A stretch of DNA of 64,000 bases, from positions 1-64,000 of the forward strand of contig JADGKB010000018.1 in assembly GCA_027604185.1 (NCBI GenBank), read 5' to 3'. Below are positions 58,020 through 64,000 of the stretch, one piece after another (position 1 is the first letter of the stretch; every line of letters starts with the position of its first letter). Below the pieces are notes generated by a model. That model worked only from the letters and a program-made list of their open reading frames with translations. It made no database searches and was not told the origin of the DNA. The stretch comes from Boothiomyces macroporosus (lineage: Eukaryota > Chytridiomycota > Chytridiomycetes > Rhizophydiales > Terramycetaceae). The position numbers and the translations under genes are program-made.

Positions 58020-59046
58020 ACAGCACATATTAGTAATACACATCTTTTAATTTCCAATTTGTTCATCTCTCAAAGGCATTTACAAAGTCAATGATGATTT
58101 ACAGCTCAAAAATTAAAAGGTTACTTTATCACTCTGCGTTGATTTTTCGCAACATTTTCAAATTTGTGGGTCGTCAAGATTGATTGTACAACCTGCTGAA
58201 TGGGGCTCCTTAAGTTTAACTGTCTGATGCCAATGCTGACACAAACAGAAGGCTCAGCAGTGACAATTGTGAGTTGAGGCACTCCAGAGCCCACTTTAGT
58301 AGTGTTGACTATTCGAATGAATTGTGGCTCTAATGAGATCACTGATCCCATTTGCATTCCTTAATGCTTTCTATTTCACAAACGGATCAAGCTCACTGAC
58401 CGTGCGGTGAAAATGCTTTTTCGAAATGCTTTTCGACCACTCTTTTTGGAATCAATCGACTTTTCCTGGTTCGTTATTCCTCCTACAAGCAAAGGCCTCT
58501 TACCGGAACATGACTCTGACTGTTCAATTTTGTTTTCCATAGTGAATATTAAATCAAATCAGCCCATGGTTTCAAGAAATTTTGCAGTTGGATCTGAAAC
58601 AAATTCACAGTCCAAATTAGGAAACTAAAGAGAATCTTGTGAAATTAGTGAAAAAAATTAAATAACTGCTCATAGATACACAGTGGAAGTGAATTTCTTT
58701 CCTGCAGCAAATGTATATAATGTCGCCGTAGCAAATTTATTTTTTTTGTACTTTTGTTTATCCATATCAACACCTCGGTAACTCTTCACTGTGCGGCCAG
58801 GCTGTGCGCGAAAAACACCCGAGCTATCAACTCGTTTTTGTGATCATGCTTTGAGAAAAAAAAGCACAGACAATATTAGCGATTATTCTCCTACTACTAT
58901 GGCTACCGAGCTCATTCGAGATAGAGACTGTACATATTATCGGCAGAAACAGGGCTGATGGGTATGGAGGCTGCAACCATTTGTTTCAATCATATGTGGT
59001 GGCGAGCCATCCGCTCTGACGGGCCCCATGAAAGTACGAATTGCAT
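58020..59046. other. Intergenic, two doubtful divergent ORFs
   Basis: About 1 kb. A minus-strand ATG frame of 78 codons (58121-58357) reads like protein (RIVNTTKVGSGVPQLTIVTA) but matches nothing I know. A plus-strand frame from 58407 is equally unsupported. Either could be a young or decayed gene. Confidence 0.4.
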
Positions 59047-59083
59047 TATAAATAATTGGGAGATTTGCATGAGTGATTAGGAA

Positions 59084-59611
59084 ATGTCCATCAAAGTCAA
59101 GAAGCCTCTAAACTCTTTCTTTCTGTACAGAAAACAGAAAAAGAATGAAATTGTTCGCAAATTCAAAATCTCAAAGAGCCATGAAATCAGTAGGAAGGCT
59201 GCAGAGCTGTGGAAGGGCGAACCTGCCGATGTAAAAGAATACTATAACAAGCTATCATTCAAACAGCACGAACAATTCAAGCTGGAGCATCCAGACTTTG
59301 ACTGGCAGCCTTGGGTACAAAAGAAAAACAAACTACCGCCTTCCCCTGAAAACACTTTTTGCAATATCGCATCTCCAGCTACAATCATACCCCTATCACC
59401 AGAATCCATCGTGTCTGATGTAATCAAGCTAGAGCCCTCATCTACTGAGCAGCTCCAGCATTTCTGTAATAATATCCAGCCACCATTCAGAATAATAACT
59501 CCCAAATTGAAAAGACAGATAGTTGCCGAAGCCGCTCAGGTGTCTCCAGATGTGCTGGAAGCTACACTGCTGGAAAACTACTTTAAATTTGACGAATACC
59601 TTTGCGCTTGA
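59084..59611 (+). CDS. HMG-box protein 12 of the cluster
   Basis: 175 aa, intronless; TATAAAT at 59047-59053. Box: KKPLNSFFLYRKQKKNEIVR, SKSHEISRKAAELWKGEP, VKEYYNKLSFKQHEQFKL, HPDFDWQPW. Pro/Ser linker, then VSPDVLEATLLENY very near the C-terminus, ending FKFDEYLCA. It is the last cluster member, 89 bp from the TRM6 start. Confidence 0.93.
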   Translation: MSIKVKKPLNSFFLYRKQKKNEIVRKFKISKSHEISRKAAELWKGEPADVKEYYNKLSFKQHEQFKLEHPDFDWQPWVQKKNKLPPSPENTFCNIASPATIIPLSPESIVSDVIKLEPSSTEQLQHFCNNIQPPFRIITPKLKRQIVAEAAQVSPDVLEATLLENYFKFDEYLCA

Positions 59612-59700
59612 TTGCTCCTATTTATATTACACTAGTACTAATAATAAAAAATTCTAGTAATTCCAACTTTTTGAATTTTTATTTTTTTTTTCAAATCAAA

Positions 59701-61005
59701 ATGACTCGCAATTGGGACATTATCCAACAGGGAGACTGGATAGTTATTAAAATGCCATCTGGAAACCAAAAATTAATCCAGCTACAACCAAATGTACAAA
59801 TTGAACTTGGAAAGTTTGGAAAGTTTCAATCGTCAGAACTGATTGGAAAATATTACTCTGTTCCATTGGAAATATACGATAGAGATAAACTGAAACGAGT
59901 CGAGAATACGGATTACTTATTAGACTTTGAAATAGATCCTAGAGTTGAAACTGATGCTACCAACCAAGAGATTTTCGATGATGCAAATTCCCAAAAACTA
60001 ACTCAAAAAGATATTGAAGAAATGAAGCTAAAGAGCTTGGATGGCAGCGTTCATCACCAAACCATAATCAAAGAAATTGTGTCCAATAATGAAAAGTTTA
60101 ACGAGAAAACCGAGTTTGCCAAAGCGAAATATATCAAGCGCAAAGTCAAAAAGTAATATTTGCTAATTCAGGTATTCCAAAATCTTTATCCCACTGTTTC
60201 CTAACGCACGCAATTTGATCGAGTATCACAACTTGAAAAATCCTGAAAAGATTCACGAATTACGAATTGATTCTTTATCTCAAATACTGACATATGCCAA
60301 TGTGCGTGCTGGTAGCCGGATGTTGGTTTGCGATGACACTGGCGGTCTGTTGGCGACTGCGATTTTGGAAAGAACTCATGGACTTGGAACTTGTTACTTT
60401 TTCCATGATGGTCAGAATGCTAGTTTGGAAATAATGAAATGCTCCAACTTTTCAAATGAAGTATTATCCTCTTTCAAAACCTTTGCATATCAAAACATTG
60501 GAAAACAGCCTGAACTACGAGGTGTGTAGTGTTAATAATAGAAATTGAAGAGGGCGCTGATGTAAAGCCAGAGTTAATTGAGAAAATCAACGCCAGAAAT
60601 GCCAATATCAAAGAAACTTTTTCTACTCTAGAGCAAGGAGGGTTTGATTCGTAAATTTCGACTAAATCTAGTTTAATAATATCAACTAAATTTGATACAA
60701 CTGAAGTAATTAAAAAGCTGGAGCAGTTTTTAGCACCATCTGCTATAGTGGTTGCATACTCTGCCAGAAAAGAGTTGATTTTGGAAGCTTATGAATATTG
60801 TCGCAAGTCTCCTTCATATGCAAACACTTTCTTGACAGAAAGTTGGTTGCGTGAATATCAAGTTCCCGTATTCACTTCAGGAACGCATCCAAATATGATG
60901 ATGTCTGGTTCTGGTGGATTTATATTCAGTGCAACAACAGTGACTACTCCCGAAGGCTTGGTTATTGACAAAACTACAAAGCGAAGAAAGACTAGTAAAA
61001 ACTAA
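59701..61005 (+). CDS. TRM6: tRNA m1A58 methyltransferase non-catalytic subunit, four exons
   Basis: 414 aa Gcd10/Trm6 homologue; with Trm61 it methylates A58 of tRNAs in the nucleus. Seen: IIQQGDWIVIKMPSGNQKLI, the ELIGKYYSVPLEIYD segment, SQKLTQKDIEEMK, LFPNARNLIEYHNLKNPEKI, ANVRAGSRMLVCDDTGGLL (degenerate SAM fold) and near the end MMMSGSGGFIFSATTV. Introns 19, 20 and 21 nt, all with CTAA- or TTAA-type branch sites. The basic tail (TKRRKTSKN) may be a nuclear signal. Confidence 0.93.
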
Positions 61006-61126
61006 TTATTCTCAATATTTTAATTTCTTTTGATACTGTAACTTTTGAACCATTGGTGAGAATCAAATAAAGGAATGAAATCAAATCAAAGTATCACGAA
61101 TTTAACTACTGGTTGATAATAATTTC

Positions 61127-61324
61127 ATGGACAGTTACATTATATCAGTTTCGATATCCCCATTGTTTCTTTCATTTTGTGTTTATCAAATGGTTCTTGG
61201 ACTGTTTCCAGACGTTCAGCATGCAATAGTATTCAGCATAGCCACCCTAGTATCTTTTAGCATCATAACATTTACCAATGGTGCATTCAGCTCAAGCGCG
61301 ATGGTAAAGTTCATTCACCTTTGA
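61127..61324 (+). CDS. Possible small two-span membrane protein
   Basis: 65 codons from an ATG in a 380-bp gap. Two hydrophobic stretches (IISVSISPLFLSFCVYQMVL and HAIVFSIATLVSFSIITF). Not recognised, no promoter evidence; may be chance. Confidence 0.3.
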   Translation: MDSYIISVSISPLFLSFCVYQMVLGLFPDVQHAIVFSIATLVSFSIITFTNGAFSSSAMVKFIHL

Positions 61325-61383
61325 TGAGCCCAGTTCGATTAACCATTGAGGCCCTCAAAAACTATGGAAAATAATTTCAATAA

Positions 61384-62769
61384 ATGATTTGCCTAACAAC
61401 CCTTCCATTCGATTTATTGGAATGTCGCATATTCGTATATTTGGACGGCGAGAGTATTCACAACCTCTCACTCACAAACCAAGAAATGAAAAACAGAATA
61501 GTAGTTCCAGCAATTCTCTGGCGATATTTAAAAATACAACCAAAGCATACATGGCCAACATTACAATTGGTTGATCAGGATATCAGAGAAAACGATTTCC
61601 ATATGATTTCAAAAATACATTGGGTGTTCCCTTCAATTAGAATATCCGCTAAACATTCACGCTTCTTTCAATATCTGCCAGCCGCTCATGTGGTAGAAGT
61701 AGTTGTTTGTCAATCTGTAGATATTGAAGTGCTTGTATGCAATTTACGAAAATTGATATCCAATTACCGATTAACAAGCGCAAATCCTAATTTATTATCA
61801 TATTTGGATATCATACTTGAGGATGGAAATCTTTGTCAATCAATACGTTTGTCTGACTTGTCGCTGGGGAATTCTCTCAACCTTTTGGCAGGAATTCAGT
61901 GTAAAAACCTCGTGGAATTACGGTTAATAGACTGCGGACTAAGGGGAGAGGATTTGCAGTGCCTGGGGAAGACTATCACTAATTTAACACTACTGGATTT
62001 GCATGCAAACAGAATTATGGACACAGGATCACTTTACTTGTCAAAACTACTACCAAACTCTAAACTGACTTACTTGAATGTTGAAATGAATGGAATTGGT
62101 CGTACTGGGTTACGTAATCTGTGTAAAGCGCTGCCAAGTTCCAAGATTACTGACTTGAAGGTCAATTTTAACGATTTCGACTCTTCTGCTTATCAATATC
62201 TCCTACAAGTTTTACCACAAACAAGGTTAGAGATCTTGGATATTTATCGAATATTAAGCAAGGATTTGCAAATGATGTTTATCAATAACTGCGCGAAATC
62301 AAATCTATCCAAGGCGACTGTGTATATCAAAGGAAGTCTACTCGAGCAGTTTGCTATATTATCCAACACAAGAAAGCTTGATGAATTTTGTTTCTTTTTA
62401 GCAAACGACTATGACTGCAATTGTTTTGGAGATGAAGTCTTCAAATTCAAATCGATTAAGCTAAATTTTGGAAAGTATGTCACAATACCCGGAATAAAGA
62501 GAGCACTTTCCAACAGTCACTTGTTTGGAATCACGCACTCGATAGGTTTAGCTAATATTAAGCTGGGATCTGCCGGATTAGAAGGAATTGTAGATTTCAT
62601 TGGAAATATTGAACCTTTACAAATTGATTTATCTAATTGTGAATTGGATTGCGCTGCTATAGGAATACTGAAAACCCACTTATCCGACAAAACAAAGGAA
62701 ATCCTGCTGCACGGGAACTATATTGGAGCAAAAAGCGCGGACATGGGAGCAATATTTTATTGCGATTGA
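61384..62769 (+). CDS. F-box and leucine-rich-repeat (RNI-like) protein
   Basis: 461 aa, single exon. The N-terminal F-box-like segment (LTTLPFDLLECRIFVYLDGE, SLTNQEMKNRIVVPAILWRY) would bind Skp1. From about residue 175 there are ribonuclease-inhibitor-type LRRs (LVELRLIDCGLRGEDLQCLG, LTLLDLHANRIMDTGSLYL, LTYLNVEMNGIGRTGLRNL, ITDLKVNFNDFDSSAYQYL) and more degenerate ones to the C-terminus. A ubiquitin-ligase substrate adaptor is the family role; the target is unknown. Confidence 0.82.
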   Translation: MICLTTLPFDLLECRIFVYLDGESIHNLSLTNQEMKNRIVVPAILWRYLKIQPKHTWPTLQLVDQDIRENDFHMISKIHWVFPSIRISAKHSRFFQYLPAAHVVEVVVCQSVDIEVLVCNLRKLISNYRLTSANPNLLSYLDIILEDGNLCQSIRLSDLSLGNSLNLLAGIQCKNLVELRLIDCGLRGEDLQCLGKTITNLTLLDLHANRIMDTGSLYLSKLLPNSKLTYLNVEMNGIGRTGLRNLCKALPSSKITDLKVNFNDFDSSAYQYLLQVLPQTRLEILDIYRILSKDLQMMFINNCAKSNLSKATVYIKGSLLEQFAILSNTRKLDEFCFFLANDYDCNCFGDEVFKFKSIKLNFGKYVTIPGIKRALSNSHLFGITHSIGLANIKLGSAGLEGIVDFIGNIEPLQIDLSNCELDCAAIGILKTHLSDKTKEILLHGNYIGAKSADMGAIFYCD

Positions 62770-63025
62770 ATAAAGCAAAGCAAATATTTACTCATTTCCA
62801 CCAAATCTATATGCTTGCCGTTTGAATATATTTGTACCATGTAATCCGCTTTTGGCTATTGTCCTTTGGTTTCAAACTAGTATAAACAAATTGACCAATC
62901 ACAAATTATATTATCAATCCACGATATATCCATGAGGAAAGTAATTTTAAATCCACCTTTTATTAATTACATCTCCATGATAGAGAACCTCTATAAATAC
63001 ACGTAAAATAATAACATGTCATACC

Positions 63026-64000
63026 ATGCATCTATCTGCCAAACTAGTCACTTTACTAGCTGTTCCTACTGCTTTTGCAGGATTATTCAACCTGATTCCG
63101 CCTGTGCAAGACTACTTGTGTCTTCCAAAGAATAGCCCAAACATTACTGCTCGTAACCAACAATTAGCCATCCAACAACAAAACTTTATTGACGGCCCAG
63201 GATTTTTTACTATTGCTAACCAACCAGGATACTTTCCAATGCCAAATGGTCCACAATTCACTCCAACCTGGTACCAATTGATGCTTTCTGAAATTGGTGA
63301 AATTGCTTATAGATCAAATGCATCTGCTTTCCAAGCTGAACAACTTATTCCGTATGACTTGGTGGCTGCTGGTATTCCAATCAATTCTCTAACTGATTTG
63401 ACAAACATGGTAGACTTTGAACTGACAATAGTACTACAACTTTACTTCAGCTATCCGTTTTCCTTATTCAATCATCAACTGGGAAGCCGATTCGTCATTT
63501 GGCCAAGACAGGTTATCATGGGGTGGATACTCTTTGAAAGCTGAAACTGCCAATGTGTTGAATGTCCCAGACACTATCACCGTACAACTCACTGGCTTAA
63601 CTTTTGCCCAGTTATTGTCCCAAAATAGAATCTACAAGGTTGATTATTCCAACATTGGTAGCCATATCTAACTTTAGGCAGCTATTCCAAATCAAACGTT
63701 GGTCAAGCAAATCCACTGGGACAATCCATTCCAGGTACTTATTTGAATTTGTACATTGATGCATCCGGAAATCCTTACCCTCTTGCTATTAAAGTAGTTG
63801 ACACTGGTTTGGTTTACACTCCTTTGGATGCTCCTGAAGATTGGATGTTTGCCAAGCTGGCTTTCTCCACTAGTGAAGGATTCTTTTTACCAATGGAACA
63901 CTTCCTGATTAACCACATGAGCCTTATCGCTGCCAGAGTAGAACTGATGCGCCATGTCTCTGTACAACATCCAGTATACGCTTTGCTTAGCCACCACTTT
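63026..64000 (+). CDS. Secreted lipoxygenase, N-terminal part (3' partial)
   Basis: Non-heme iron dioxygenase of polyunsaturated fatty acids; runs off the window. Signal peptide MHLSAKLVTLLAVPTAFA. A 22-nt intron after residue 134 (from GTAGAC) and a 20-nt intron near 63650 restore the lipoxygenase frame: DRLSWGGYSLKAE, DTITVQLTGLTFAQLL, YLNLYIDASGNPYPLAIKVV, DAPEDWMFAKLAFS. Two iron-ligand histidines with the family spacing are in EHFLINHMSLIAARVELMRH, followed by VQHPVYALLSHHF. The remaining ligands and C-terminal Ile would be beyond 64000. Manganese or iron type cannot be decided. Confidence 0.88.

Noticed and set aside
40774..59611. HMG cluster as a classical mating-type (sex) locus
   Set aside because: No flanking triose-phosphate transporter or RNA helicase genes and many more than one HMG gene; possible role in identity stays open but the classical locus is not supported.

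Overview
The window is nuclear DNA of a fungus. Chitin synthase, Zn2Cys6 regulators with the fungal-specific domain, a Pho80-type cyclin and kynurenine 3-monooxygenase all sit among tightly packed, intron-bearing genes. A class-A-like 7TM receptor, a large HMG-box family, PLAC8 proteins and RNI-like F-box/LRR proteins suggest an early-diverging lineage. An entomophthoralean (Conidiobolus-like) fungus is my best guess, but that is inference from gene content only. I saw no transposon, CRISPR array, tRNA or rRNA gene.

Layout. 1-10.7 kb: FxDF-rich protein end, CorA Mg transporter, MAM33, three tandem PLAC8 genes, EFM3-like methyltransferase, ankyrin-like protein, forkhead factor, aspartyl aminopeptidase. 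10.7-18.6 kb: two small or uncharacterised genes, then three paralogous cytochromes P450 around the chaperonin gene CCT4. 18.8-25.8 kb: 7TM receptor and two paralogous Zn2Cys6 regulators with a decayed third copy between them. 25.9-40.2 kb: housekeeping block (serine carboxypeptidase, KMO, Pho80-like cyclin, kinesin-13, chitin synthase, secreted bulb-type lectin, exocyst Sec15, two small unknowns). 40.7-59.6 kb: a cluster of twelve single-exon HMG-box genes, interrupted once by PAF-acetylhydrolase-like, HIS5, an unknown gene and a C2orf76 homologue. 59.7-64 kb: TRM6, an F-box/LRR protein and the start of a secreted lipoxygenase.

Two genome-level properties stand out. First, I resolved about 85 introns by restoring conserved protein frames, and all but one are 18-23 nt (GTAAG-like donor, a CTAAC/TTAAC-like branch site, then AG a few bases later); the exception is 51 nt. 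At least three need a TG instead of AG acceptor and one a GC donor. With these introns removed, nearly every multi-exon gene has an exact multiple of three and family-typical length, for example Sec15 at 799 aa with 13 introns. Second, the HMG cluster: twelve small intronless genes with near-identical TATA architecture, a shared box (KPLNSFF.YRK ... KSHEISKKAAELW ... PDYDWQPW) and, in eleven of twelve, a C-terminal motif (V/I)SxDVYEATxLD that I cannot tie to any named domain. Box plus tail motif in tandem array is the best candidate for an undescribed regulatory family.

Genes are very close together: several convergent pairs have stop codons 18-31 bp apart, and one divergent pair has start codons 15 bp apart.
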